Shown in pieces: positions 38,122 through 46,266 of a DNA stretch of 49,591 bases; the stretch's first letter is position 1; each line of letters starts with the position of its first letter. Under the pieces are notes generated by a model. That model was not told where the DNA came from, did not search any database, and saw only the letters and a program-made list of their open reading frames with translations. The translations under genes and the position numbers were made by a program. Source of the DNA: Kofleriaceae bacterium (GTDB lineage Bacteria; Myxococcota_A; Polyangia; Haliangiales; Haliangiaceae); contig JAGPCO010000040.1 of NCBI GenBank assembly GCA_018058095.1, positions 5,445-55,035 on the forward strand, written 5' to 3'.

Positions 38122-38763
38122 ATGCTCAGCCCCTGTCGCCGTCACCGCCGCCGCCTCGCCGCCGGCGCCGTCGTCACCGCCGCCACCCTGGCCAGCACGG
38201 CCGCACCCGCCCCGGCCCGCGCCGACGGCTTCGCCGAGGCGGTGCTCGGCCTGGCCGTGCCGCTGGCCGACGACGACTACGCCGACGCCTTCGACCCGTC
38301 GTTCAAGCTGGGCGGCCGCTTCGGCGGCGGCGCCGGCGCGATCGGCTTCGAGGCTGGCGTCGATTACACCCTGGGCAACCTCGAGGGCGACGACAGCTTC
38401 GGCAACCTCGAGGCGTCGGCCTCGCGCATCCGCCTCCTGGCCGGCGCTCGCTACCGGACCGGCGTGGGCGCCCGCGCCACCGGCTTCTTCCGCGCCGGCC
38501 TCGGCGCCGACATCGCCACCTTCGCGCTCAGCGGCGACCTGCTCGGCCTCCCGGTCGACAGCTCGGAGACCGACGTCGGCCTGGCGGTCGAGCTCGGGGC
38601 AGGCCTGGTCGTGCGCTCCGGCAACCTCCTGTTCGGCGGCCAGGTCGCGCTGCCGATGGGCTTCCACGCCGACGACGACGACCCGGCCGACCCCGACGAC
38701 GCCGACTTCGAGTACACCAGCGTCGAGCTCGACCTCCTGCTCACGCTCGGCACCGCGTTCTGA
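38122..38763 (+). CDS. Outer-membrane beta-barrel protein
   Basis: A 213-aa protein with a signal peptide (RRRLAAGAVVTAATLASTAAPAPARA). The mature chain has the alternating, Gly- and aromatic-rich strands of a small OmpX/OmpA-type barrel (FKLGGRFGGGAGAIGFEAGV; RIRLLAGARYRTGVGARATG) and ends with LLTLGTAF, the C-terminal Phe that BAM recognises. An acidic loop (DADDDDPADPDDADF-like) probably faces outwards. No specific transport function. Confidence 0.85.
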   Translation: MLSPCRRHRRRLAAGAVVTAATLASTAAPAPARADGFAEAVLGLAVPLADDDYADAFDPSFKLGGRFGGGAGAIGFEAGVDYTLGNLEGDDSFGNLEASASRIRLLAGARYRTGVGARATGFFRAGLGADIATFALSGDLLGLPVDSSETDVGLAVELGAGLVVRSGNLLFGGQVALPMGFHADDDDPADPDDADFEYTSVELDLLLTLGTAF

Positions 38764-38786
38764 CACCCCGACCCGGCGGCCGCTGC

Positions 38787-38792
38787 TACGAT
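38787..38792 (+). promoter_or_regulatory. -10 box TACGAT, leaderless geometry
   Basis: GCTACGAT ends 8 nt before the ATG at 38801. Confidence 0.5.
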
Positions 38793-38800
38793 CAGCGTCG

Positions 38801-40012
38801 ATGGCCCCACGCCCCGCCCGGCCTCTCCGCGTCGCGCCCGCGCCCGGCGTGCTGGCCGCGGTGATCGCGCTGGCCGGCTGCGGCCAGATCAACTTCGCCG
38901 AGCGCCAGCAGCCCGACGGCGCCGGCCCGGGCGGGCTGTCCATCGGTGGCGCCCGCCTGACCAACGTCAACAGCCGCACCGTCCTCACCGCCAGCGGCGG
39001 GGTGCCGCCGTACCGGTTCGGCCTGATCGCTGGCCAGGGCCGGCTCGACGCGGCCACCGGCGAGCTGCTGACGCCGGCGTTCGCGCAGGCGCTGGAGGTC
39101 GAGGTGCGCGACGCGGCCGGCGCCAGCGGCCGGGCCACGGTGGACGTCGGCGGCACGTACCTCTACTACGTGGCCGGGCGCGACGCGAGCGACACCACCC
39201 ACGACCAGGTCTGGCGCAGCGAGGACGGCGGCGCGACCTGGCAACTCCACGGCACGTTGCCCGGCACCTCGTACAACGGCGGCCTGGTCGTCCTCGACGA
39301 CGCCATGGTGTGGATGGCCGGGCGCCCGGGCGGGTGGCGCGACGAGGTGTGGCGCAGCACGGACGGCGTCACCTGGGACCTCATCGGCCGCCTGCCGAGC
39401 ACGCGCGCGTCCTTCTATCCGGCGGTGTTCGCCGGGGCGCTGTGGGTGGCCGGCGGCTACTCGGACGGGGTCACCCGCGATCAGGTGTGGCGCAGCGACG
39501 ATGGCGGCGCGACGTGGTCGGGGGTGGGCACGTTGCCCCTGACCATCCACGGCGGGCCGCTGGTGCCGCACGCCGGGCGCCTGTGGTACCTGGGCGGCCT
39601 CGACGAGGGCGGCACTGGCTACCGCGACGACGTGTGGTGGAGCACCGACGGCGCCAGCTGGACCGAGGTGGCCGACGTGTTGCCTGGCGCCTGCGCGTAC
39701 ACCAGCGTGCACGTCGACGCCGACGGGCTGATGCTCGCCGGCGGCTCCGGTAGCCCCTGTGGCAAGGATGTGTTCCGCAGCGCCGACGCCGTCGCCTGGC
39801 GGACCTGGGGCACGCTCGAAGGGGCCCACAGCAACGGCCGGCTGCTGCGCCACCGCGGCGAGCTCCTGTACGTGGCCGGCGGCGCCAACCTCGATGGCCA
39901 GCCCGCGTCGGACCTGGTGCTGGTCAGCCCCGACGGGGTGGCCTTCGTCGAGCGCGGCCGCCTGCCGGCGCCGCGTTACGGCGGCGGGCTGGTCGCGTTC
40001 ACGCCGCGGTGA
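38801..40012 (+). CDS. Lipoprotein with BNR/sialidase-like beta-propeller
   Basis: A 403-aa surface lipoprotein. The signal peptide ends LAGC, followed by GQINFAE, a variant of the shared post-lipobox motif, and a Gly/Pro linker. A short Ig-like segment (GGVPPYRFGLIAGQGRL) precedes repeated BNR-type units: DQVWRSEDGGATW, DEVWRSTDGVTW, DQVWRSDDGGATW, DDVWWSTDGASW, each with the Asp-box S-x-D-G-x-x-W. This is a propeller of the sialidase/neuraminidase or VPS10 type, but catalytic residues cannot be assigned. It overlaps the convergent methyltransferase gene by 14 bp. Confidence 0.87.
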   Translation: MAPRPARPLRVAPAPGVLAAVIALAGCGQINFAERQQPDGAGPGGLSIGGARLTNVNSRTVLTASGGVPPYRFGLIAGQGRLDAATGELLTPAFAQALEVEVRDAAGASGRATVDVGGTYLYYVAGRDASDTTHDQVWRSEDGGATWQLHGTLPGTSYNGGLVVLDDAMVWMAGRPGGWRDEVWRSTDGVTWDLIGRLPSTRASFYPAVFAGALWVAGGYSDGVTRDQVWRSDDGGATWSGVGTLPLTIHGGPLVPHAGRLWYLGGLDEGGTGYRDDVWWSTDGASWTEVADVLPGACAYTSVHVDADGLMLAGGSGSPCGKDVFRSADAVAWRTWGTLEGAHSNGRLLRHRGELLYVAGGANLDGQPASDLVLVSPDGVAFVERGRLPAPRYGGGLVAFTPR

Positions 40013-40613
40013 CGGCGGGTGCCGCCCCGCGCCGGCGCAGCACGACGGCGTGGTTGTTGGCCGGCAGCGCGTCGATCGCGGCCGGGCCGAAGCCGACCGC
40101 CGCCGCCGCCGCCTCGACCTCGCGCAGCTCGCGCACGCCGTAGCGCGGGTCGCGCCCGTGTAGCCAGCGCTCGAACTCGAGGTTCGACGGCGCGGTCGCC
40201 CCGTCGATGCGGTACGGCCCGTACAGCACCAGCGGCGCGCCGGCCGCCAGCACGCGGGCGGCGCCGGCCAGCAGCGCCAGCGTGGCCGACCACGGCGCGA
40301 TGTGGATCATGTTGATACACACCACGGCGTCGGCGCGCTCGACCGGCCACGGCGCCTCGACGTCGAGCGGCAGCGGCGCGCGCAGGTTGGCCAGGCCGGC
40401 CTCGTCGCGCCAGGCGGTGATGCTGGCCCGCGAGTCGGGATCGGGATCGGTCGGCTGCCACTGCAGCGCCGGGAAGGCGCGCGCGAAGTACACCGCGTGT
40501 TCGCCGGTGCCTGCGGCGACCTCCAGCACCAGGCCGGCCGGCGGCAGCACCCCGGCCAGCACCTGGCGGATCGGCTCGCGGTTGCGCTCGGTCGCCGGGG
40601 CGAGCTTCTTCAT
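39999..40613 (-). CDS. DUF938 family SAM-dependent methyltransferase
   Basis: A 204-aa class I methyltransferase-like protein of the DUF938 family. The N-terminal PATERNREPIRQVL segment and the SAM motif VLEVAAGTGEHAVYFA are diagnostic, followed by QPTDPDPDSRASI, CINMIHIAPWSATLALL and a C-terminal PANNHAVVLRR. Substrate unknown for the family. TACGGT lies 6 nt before the ATG, divergent from the phosphatase promoter. Its 3' end overlaps the convergent propeller gene. Confidence 0.92.
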   Translation of the reverse strand: MKKLAPATERNREPIRQVLAGVLPPAGLVLEVAAGTGEHAVYFARAFPALQWQPTDPDPDSRASITAWRDEAGLANLRAPLPLDVEAPWPVERADAVVCINMIHIAPWSATLALLAGAARVLAAGAPLVLYGPYRIDGATAPSNLEFERWLHGRDPRYGVRELREVEAAAAAVGFGPAAIDALPANNHAVVLRRRGAAPAVTAA

Positions 40614-40619
40614 GCGCGC

Positions 40620-40625
40620 ACCGTA
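40620..40625 (-). promoter_or_regulatory. -10 box TACGGT, leaderless geometry
   Basis: GCTACGGT ends 6 nt before the ATG of the DUF938 gene, paired with a divergent promoter at 40687-40692. Confidence 0.5.
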
Positions 40626-40686
40626 GCAAGCGCGGGCGCGGGCGCGAGGGGTGGTGACCCGATGGCGGCGACCCGCACCGGTGCGG

Positions 40687-40692
40687 TAGCCT
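40687..40692 (+). promoter_or_regulatory. -10 box TAGCCT, leaderless geometry
   Basis: GGTAGCCT ends 6 nt before the GTG at 40699, predicting a leaderless message that starts with GUG. Confidence 0.5.
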
Positions 40693-40698
40693 GCCGGC

Positions 40699-41355
40699 GT
40701 GAACGTCCTGCTCGCTCGCCACGGCGAGACCGCCTGGAACCGCGAAGGCCGCTACCAGGGCCGCACCGACATCCCGCTGTCGGCCGAGGGCGAGGCCCAG
40801 GCGCGCGCGCTCGGCGCCCGGCTGGCGACGCTGCCGATCGACCGCGCCGTCGCCTCGCCGCTGGCGCGGGCGCGCCGCACCGCCGAGCTGGCCCTGGGCG
40901 AGCGTGCCGCGCTGCTCAGCACCGACGCCGACCTGGTCGAGATCGGCCACGGCGCGTGGGAGGGCCGCGTCGTCGACGACATCCGCGCCAGCGATGGCGA
41001 GCGGCTGGCGCGCTGGCAGGCCGGCCCGAGCGCCGACCTCGTCGCCGGCGCCGGCGGCGAGTGCCTGGCCGAGGTCGAGGCCCGCGCCTTCCGCGCGCTG
41101 GCCCGCGCCTGCGCCGGCCTGCCCGCCGACGCCACCGTGCTGATCGTCGCCCACGACGCCGTCAACCGCGTGCTGCTGTGCCGCGTCGCCGGCATCCCGC
41201 CCGAGCGGGTGTGGTCGTTCCAGCAGGCGCCGGCCACCCTCAACGCGCTGCGCGGCCCCGACGTCGACCACCTGCAGATCGTGCTGCTCAACGACGCCAG
41301 CCACCACTGCGGGCCGGCCGGCCTGTTCGCCGGCGCGACCCACCGCGCGCTGTAG
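40699..41355 (+). CDS. Histidine phosphatase family protein
   Basis: A 218-aa phosphoglycerate-mutase-like phosphatase. The catalytic loop LLARHGETAWNREGRYQG (RHGE), SPLARARRTAELAL and the second catalytic His in LIVAHDAVNRVLL are present, as is the mid-chain Glu in LVEIGHGAWEG. These features fit the branch that includes alpha-ribazole-phosphate phosphatase (CobC) and broad phosphatases; the exact substrate is not assignable. The start is GTG in leaderless position. Confidence 0.92.
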   Translation: MNVLLARHGETAWNREGRYQGRTDIPLSAEGEAQARALGARLATLPIDRAVASPLARARRTAELALGERAALLSTDADLVEIGHGAWEGRVVDDIRASDGERLARWQAGPSADLVAGAGGECLAEVEARAFRALARACAGLPADATVLIVAHDAVNRVLLCRVAGIPPERVWSFQQAPATLNALRGPDVDHLQIVLLNDASHHCGPAGLFAGATHRAL

Positions 41356-41404
41356 CGGCGCAACCCGCCGCACGCCGCGCTGTCCCCCGGCCGTGGAGGC
41401 GACC

Positions 41405-41884
41405 GTGAACGACCTGACCTTCCTGGTCGAGTTCGAGGACCCCGACCGCGAGTACCGGCCGTGGGTCATCCCGTTCGTCGACGGGCTCGATCTGCGCGAC
41501 CTGGTCGTCGCCGCCGATCCCCGCCCGGTCAGCCCCGCGGCAGGTGGCGTCCGCTTCGGCGGCATCCCGGCCAACCTGCTGCCGCGCCTGGACGAGTACT
41601 ACTACGGTCGCAACCTCGGCCGGCTGTGGCTCGGCCGGGTCGCCCTGCTCGGATGCAGCTGCGCGTCGGTCGGCTGTAACCCGGTCTACGCGCGGGTCCG
41701 GCTCGGCCCCGGCCAGGTGACCTGGTCCGACCTGGTGGGCGGGACCGGCGAGACCCCGGTCCCGCTCGGGCCGTTCCGGTTCGAGCGCGCCGCATACCAG
41801 CTCGCGCTCGATCGGGCCGCGACCGAGCTGGCCATCCTGCGCGGGCGCGAGGCGCGGGCCTGGAATCGGGCCGCCTCGCCGTAG
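41405..41884 (+). CDS. Conserved hypothetical protein (Trp/Cys motif family)
   Basis: A 159-aa cytoplasmic protein. A central VALLGCSCASVGCNPVYARV with three cysteines, followed by VTWSDLV, a Pro/Leu-Gly stretch and a final FRFERAAYQLALDRA helix, matches an uncharacterised family widespread in Actinobacteria and other soil bacteria. The start is the GTG at 41405, which has GGAGG 5 nt upstream; an in-frame GTG at 41393 lacks this. Function unknown. It follows the phosphatase gene by 49 nt. Confidence 0.75.
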   Translation: MNDLTFLVEFEDPDREYRPWVIPFVDGLDLRDLVVAADPRPVSPAAGGVRFGGIPANLLPRLDEYYYGRNLGRLWLGRVALLGCSCASVGCNPVYARVRLGPGQVTWSDLVGGTGETPVPLGPFRFERAAYQLALDRAATELAILRGREARAWNRAASP

Positions 41885-41888
41885 CGGG

Positions 41889-42077
41889 TCAGCGCCAGGC
41901 GTGATCGCGCCGGACCGGTGCCGGCTCGACCGCCGGCGTGGCGAACAGCACGAGCAGGGCCAGCCCGCCGAACACGAAGCCGACCATGGCCCAGATCGCC
42001 GGGTTGCGGCCCCGGCTGTCGGCGGCCAGCGCACACACCAGGGACATCACGAAGGCGATGCTGACGATGTACTCCAT
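41889..42077 (-). CDS. Small two-helix membrane protein, family copy C
   Basis: A 62-aa protein with first helix YIVSIAFVMSLVCALAAD, loop SRGRNP and second helix IWAMVGFVFGGLALLVLFA followed by TP. The R-x-R-N, W, G-x-x-F-G, L-L-V-L, P pattern matches the pair at 21572-22050, about 20 kb away. The ATG at 42077 is chosen as the first that leaves the hydrophobic helix intact. It is convergent with the previous gene at 4 bp distance. Confidence 0.68.
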   Translation of the reverse strand: MEYIVSIAFVMSLVCALAADSRGRNPAIWAMVGFVFGGLALLVLFATPAVEPAPVRRDHAWR

Positions 42078-42231
42078 GCGTGCATCGGGGTGCTGCAACC
42101 GCCAGACCACCGCCGGCCGGTCCGTTCCGACCGCCGCCCGCGGGGTTGCGCTGTAGGCAGGTGCCGACAGTGTCGGCCCCCCCCTCGAGGATCCCGTCGA
42201 CGGCAGGCTCGCCGGCGCTGGCCCCGGTTGC

Positions 42232-42237
42232 TACGAT
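42232..42237 (+). promoter_or_regulatory. -10 box TACGAT, leaderless geometry
   Basis: GCTACGAT ends 7 nt before the GTG at 42245 and chooses this start over in-frame starts further upstream. Confidence 0.5.
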
Positions 42238-42244
42238 CGGCGCC

Positions 42245-43321
42245 GTGCTGCTCGCTCGCTCACCCGCCGCTGCCCGCGCCTACCAGCTGGTCCTCGACCT
42301 GCAGCGGCGCATGGTCGCGGCACAGGAGGCCGTCGCCCGCGGCCGCGGCGACGAAGCCCGCTTCGCCGAGGTGACCTGGCAACGCGACGACGGCCGCCAC
42401 GGCGGCGGCAACCGCTGGTCGATCGCCGACACCGCCACGTTCGATCGGGCCTCGGTCAACGTGTCGCAGGTCCACTACGACGACGAGCCCGGCAAGCGGC
42501 TCGGCTCGGCCACCGCGCTGTCGACCATCATCCACCCGCGCCACCCGCACGCGCCGTCGGTGCACCTCCACGTCAGCTGGACCGAGCTGCGCGACGGCCA
42601 CGGCACCTGGCGCATCATGGCCGACCTCAACCCGGCGCTGCTCGATCGCCCCTGGCTGGCGGTCGAGGCGCCGGTGGGCGGCGCGTTCGTGACCGCCGCG
42701 CGTGACCGCTTCGCCGCCGCGGTGCGGGCCGCGGCCGGCGCGACCTGGGCCGACGGCGCGCGCCAGGGCGACCGCTACTTCGACATCCCCGCCCTCGGCC
42801 GCGCCCGTGGCGTGTGCCACTTCTACCTCGAGCAGTACGCCAGCACCGACGCCGAGGCCGACGCCGCGCTGGCCCACGCCGTCGCCGCCGCCGCCATCGA
42901 CACCCACGCCGGCCTGGTCGCCGACGCGCTGCGTACGTACGGCCCGGCCAGCGCCGATGAGGACGCGGCGCAGCGGGCCTACCACACGCTGTACTTCTTC
43001 CAGGTCCTCACCCTCGACCGCGGCACCACGTCGGGCCTGCTCATCCACGATCAGAACGACGTCGGCATCCTCGGCTCGCTGCCGTCGCGGGTCGACCGCC
43101 GCTTGCTCGCGGCCTGGCGCACGCGGGTGCCGGCCCCGGTCGACCAGCTGGTCGACGTGCTGCTGGCCGCGCTGCCGGTCGGCGAGGTGGTCGTGGTCGA
43201 CGAGCCGAGCAAGCAGCGGCTGGCCCACGCGGTGCGCACCTTCTACCAGGCCCACCCGGCCGCGCTCGACCTGCAGGCCCGGGCCGACGTGGTCCCGCCG
43301 ACGGTGGCCAACCACCGATGA
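42245..43321 (+). CDS. Coproporphyrinogen III oxidase-like protein (HemF family)
   Basis: A 358-aa protein resembling the oxygen-dependent enzyme that decarboxylates coproporphyrinogen III to protoporphyrinogen IX. Family landmarks are HGGGNRWSI, ASVNVSQVHYD, STIIHPRHPHAPSVHLHVSW, RGVCHFYLEQY and a C-terminal DRGTTSGL. After DRGT-xx-GL classical HemF proteins have a GGRTESILMSLPP stretch; here it reads IHDQNDVGILGSLPS, so the Arg/Glu are missing and activity may differ. The start is a leaderless GTG. The stop overlaps the start of the RCC1-repeat lipoprotein gene by 4 nt, an odd partner. Confidence 0.82.
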   Translation: MLLARSPAAARAYQLVLDLQRRMVAAQEAVARGRGDEARFAEVTWQRDDGRHGGGNRWSIADTATFDRASVNVSQVHYDDEPGKRLGSATALSTIIHPRHPHAPSVHLHVSWTELRDGHGTWRIMADLNPALLDRPWLAVEAPVGGAFVTAARDRFAAAVRAAAGATWADGARQGDRYFDIPALGRARGVCHFYLEQYASTDAEADAALAHAVAAAAIDTHAGLVADALRTYGPASADEDAAQRAYHTLYFFQVLTLDRGTTSGLLIHDQNDVGILGSLPSRVDRRLLAAWRTRVPAPVDQLVDVLLAALPVGEVVVVDEPSKQRLAHAVRTFYQAHPAALDLQARADVVPPTVANHR

Positions 43322-45432
43322 GGCGCGCGCTGGCCATCGCCACCCTGCTCGGCGCGGGCTGCCGCATCGGCTTCGACGGCGCCGGCGGCGACGGCGCTGG
43401 CAGCGGCAGCCCCGACGCACCCGACCCGGCCTGCCGCCTGCGCGACGTGGCCATCGGCTGGGGCCACGCCTGCGCCGCCAACCAGAGCGGCGCGGTGTAC
43501 TGCTGGGGCGAGAACCACGACGGCGCCATCACCGGCGCCGACGAGCTGTCGGCCACGCCGCGCCGGGTCGACCTGCCCGGCCCGGCCGTCGCCGTCGCCG
43601 CCGGCCAGGGCACCTCGTGTGCGCTCGGCGACGACGCCCGGCTGCGCTGCTGGGGCCTGCCCGACGGTGGCGACCCGGGCGCGGCCTCGATCGTGCCGAC
43701 CGAGGTCGACCTGCCGGGCCCGGTGACCGACGTGGCCGCCAGCCGCCACTTCACGTGCGCCCGGGCCGGGGCCGACGGCGCCGCGTTCTGCTGGGGCCTG
43801 TCGGTCGACGGGGAGCTCGGCCTGCTCGGTGGCCCCGACCCGGTGCGCCAGCCCATGGCGGGCACCGAGGGCGCGACCAGCCTGACCGTGGGGCACCGGC
43901 ACGGCTGCGTCGGCGGACCCGACGGACCGGTGTGCTGGGGCCTGGCCACCAGCTCGCGCCTGGCCATGGCCAGCGCCGGAACGTGGACCGCGCCCACCGC
44001 GGTCAGCTCGCTCACCGCCGCCAGCCAGGTCGCGCTCGGTGGCCGTCACGGTTGCGGCCTGTTCGCCGGCGACGTGCGCTGCTGGGGCAGCAACTTCGCC
44101 GGGCAGCGCGGCGACAGCGAGCCGAGCGACCGCGAACAGCCGGGGCCCTCGGGGGTCACCGGCGCGGTCGAGATCGCCGTCGGCGCCCAGCACAGCTGCG
44201 CCCGCCTGGGCGATGGCACGGTGCGCTGCTGGGGCCGGGGCGACCGCAACGAGCTCGGCGCCGGGACGCTCGCGCGCGACCCCGGCGCGGTGGCGGTGAC
44301 CGGGCTGACCGCGGCGGTCAGCCTGTTCGCGGGGCCCCACGCGAGCTGCGCCGAGCAGGGCGGCCAGCTGTGGTGCTGGGGTGACGAGGGCCGCGGCCTG
44401 CTCGGGCGCGGCAGCCGCGACCTCGAGGTCACGCCGATCGCGGTCGCGACCACGCTGTCGGCCGGGGTGCTCGATGTCGACGCCGAGGGCACCACGCTGT
44501 GTGCGGTCGAGGCCACCACCGACCCGGCCGACCGCCCGGTCTGGTGCTGGGGCAACAACCGGCGCGGCCTGCTGGGCGACGCCGCCCTGGCCGCCTCGTG
44601 GCTGCCGGTGCGGATCGCCGGCGTCACCGGCGCTCGCCAGGTCGCGCTGTCGCCGTACGAGGCGTGTGCACGCCGGGACGACGGCGTGGTGTGCTGGAGC
44701 GCGGATGGGGGCCCGGTCGCGGTGGCCGGCGTCTCGGCCCCGACCACGCTGGCGCTGGGTAAACACTTCGGCTGCGTCGTCGAGGGCGGCCAGGTCCTGT
44801 GCTGGGGCGACAACCAGGTCGGCGAGCTGGGGGATGGCACCCGTATCGCCCGCGCCAGCGCCGCGCCGGTGCCCGGGCTGGCCGGGGCCATCGCGGTGTC
44901 GGCCCGTGCTCACCACGCCTGCGCCGTGACCACCGCCGGGACGCTGTGGTGCTGGGGCGGCAACGGGCTGGGCGTGACCGGGGTGATGGAGAGCCTCACG
45001 CCGGTCCAGGTCGTCCACCCCGGCGGCCTGGGCTGGCGCGGCGTCGCCGTCACGTTCGCCGGCGGCGCGGCGATCGACGTCGCCGGCCAGCTGTGGCTCT
45101 GGTACGACGACGCGCCGACCCAGACCGTGTTGCCGGTGGTGGCCGAAGCGGTCCACGCCAGCGGCGCCCGGACCTGCGTGCTGGCCGGTGGCCAGGCCTG
45201 GTGCCTGGGCCGGACCTTGACCGGCGCGTTCGGCACCGGCGCCGAGATCGTCGAGGGGCCGGCACGGTTCGGCAGCCTGACCGCGCTGACCGATCTGGCC
45301 ATCCCCGACGACACCGTGTGTGGCCTGAGCGAGGGCGCGCTGTACTGCGCCGGCTCGGGCAGCCACGGCGAGCTGACCCGCCCGCCGGCCGGCCTGACCG
45401 CGGCGCCGGTGCTGTTGCCGTGTTCGGAGTGA
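43318..45432 (+). CDS. RCC1-repeat lipoprotein
   Basis: A 704-aa surface lipoprotein with a signal peptide ending LLGAGC and then RIGFDG, a variant of the shared post-lipobox motif, plus a Gly/Asp linker. About a dozen RCC1-like repeats follow, each with a C-W-G core (VYCWGENHDG, AFCWGLSVDG, VRCWGSNFAG, VRCWGRGDRNELG, LWCWGDEGRGLLG, VLCWGDNQVGELG, LWCWGGNGLG), forming one or two seven-bladed propellers held by cysteines. Binding scaffold; no catalytic role. The ATG overlaps the hemF-like stop (ATGA), so both are co-translated. Confidence 0.88.
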   Translation: MRRALAIATLLGAGCRIGFDGAGGDGAGSGSPDAPDPACRLRDVAIGWGHACAANQSGAVYCWGENHDGAITGADELSATPRRVDLPGPAVAVAAGQGTSCALGDDARLRCWGLPDGGDPGAASIVPTEVDLPGPVTDVAASRHFTCARAGADGAAFCWGLSVDGELGLLGGPDPVRQPMAGTEGATSLTVGHRHGCVGGPDGPVCWGLATSSRLAMASAGTWTAPTAVSSLTAASQVALGGRHGCGLFAGDVRCWGSNFAGQRGDSEPSDREQPGPSGVTGAVEIAVGAQHSCARLGDGTVRCWGRGDRNELGAGTLARDPGAVAVTGLTAAVSLFAGPHASCAEQGGQLWCWGDEGRGLLGRGSRDLEVTPIAVATTLSAGVLDVDAEGTTLCAVEATTDPADRPVWCWGNNRRGLLGDAALAASWLPVRIAGVTGARQVALSPYEACARRDDGVVCWSADGGPVAVAGVSAPTTLALGKHFGCVVEGGQVLCWGDNQVGELGDGTRIARASAAPVPGLAGAIAVSARAHHACAVTTAGTLWCWGGNGLGVTGVMESLTPVQVVHPGGLGWRGVAVTFAGGAAIDVAGQLWLWYDDAPTQTVLPVVAEAVHASGARTCVLAGGQAWCLGRTLTGAFGTGAEIVEGPARFGSLTALTDLAIPDDTVCGLSEGALYCAGSGSHGELTRPPAGLTAAPVLLPCSE

Positions 45433-45468
45433 CCGCGCCGGCTCGTGACAGCGGCGGGTGACCTCGGG

Positions 45469-45474
45469 TATCCA
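45469..45474 (+). promoter_or_regulatory. -10-like box TATCCA, leaderless geometry
   Basis: GGTATCCA ends 6 nt before the ATG at 45481. The last base departs from TANNNT but spacing and GG lead-in match. Confidence 0.4.
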
Positions 45475-45480
45475 CGCCGG

Positions 45481-46227
45481 ATGCACCGACGTGTCGCCGT
45501 CCTGTCGATCGCCTCGGCGCTCACCGTGCCGGCGTGTGGCGACCCGGACGACCTGAGCCCGGATGGCATGGCCCTCGATGGCGCCGGCGCTGGCGCCGAC
45601 GCCGCGCCCGGCCCGGACGCTGGCCCGACGCTGCCGACCGCGGCCGAGCTGCTGGCGCTGCTCACCAGCTGCGACGCCATCGGTGGCCCGTACGCGCGCG
45701 ACAGCGGCGGCACCGCCAGCATCGACGTGTGTTCCCTCACGCGCGGGACCACCACCGCCATCTGGTGGCAGGCCGACCTCGACGTCGACTGCGACGGCCA
45801 GGTCAGCACCGAGTGCAACCTGATGACCGACCCGTCGTTCCTGCCGCAGACGGCGGCGACCGACTCGATGGGCAACTACCTCGACGCCGCCACCTTGCCG
45901 TTCGTGGTGTTCCCCGGCGCCAGCACACGCTGGGACTACCGCGACCACGAGCTGGGCATGCGCTCGATCGTGGCGGTGATCTACCAGGACCGGGTCGTGT
46001 ACGGACCGGCCGGCGACGTCGGGCCACAGGCGATCATCGGCGAGGCCTCGTACGCGATGGCCGCCGCCCTCGGCATCGACCCCGACCCGCGCGTCGGCGG
46101 CAGCCCCGGGCCGGTCACCTACGTCGCCTTCCCTGGCGTGGCCAGCCGGGTCACGGTGATCGAGGACCCGACCGAGGCGACGACCCTCGGCATCGCCCGG
46201 GCCCAGGCCCTGCTGGCCGGAAACTGA
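45481..46227 (+). CDS. GH75 chitosanase-like lipoprotein
   Basis: A 248-aa exported protein. The signal ends LTVPAC (lipobox) and a Gly/Ala/Asp linker follows. The catalytic region matches glycoside hydrolase family 75 (fungal/bacterial chitosanases): TAIWWQADLDVDCDGQVSTE, LDAATLPFVVFPG, WDYRDHELGMRSIVAVIY, then VVYGPAGDVGPQAIIGEASY holding the family Asp and Glu, and LGIDPDPRVGGSPGPVTYV. It would cut glucosamine-rich polymers from fungi or arthropods, fitting a predatory or polymer-degrading lifestyle. Near-consensus box TATCCA lies 6 nt before the ATG. Confidence 0.85.
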   Translation: MHRRVAVLSIASALTVPACGDPDDLSPDGMALDGAGAGADAAPGPDAGPTLPTAAELLALLTSCDAIGGPYARDSGGTASIDVCSLTRGTTTAIWWQADLDVDCDGQVSTECNLMTDPSFLPQTAATDSMGNYLDAATLPFVVFPGASTRWDYRDHELGMRSIVAVIYQDRVVYGPAGDVGPQAIIGEASYAMAAALGIDPDPRVGGSPGPVTYVAFPGVASRVTVIEDPTEATTLGIARAQALLAGN

Positions 46228-46253
46228 GCCGCGCGCGCCGCCTCCGCCAGCGG

Positions 46254-46259
46254 TATCAT
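46254..46259 (+). promoter_or_regulatory. -10 box TATCAT, leaderless geometry
   Basis: GGTATCAT ends 7 nt before the ATG at 46267, which is chosen over an in-frame ATG at 46258 that lies inside the box. Confidence 0.5.
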
Positions 46260-46266
46260 GGCGACG

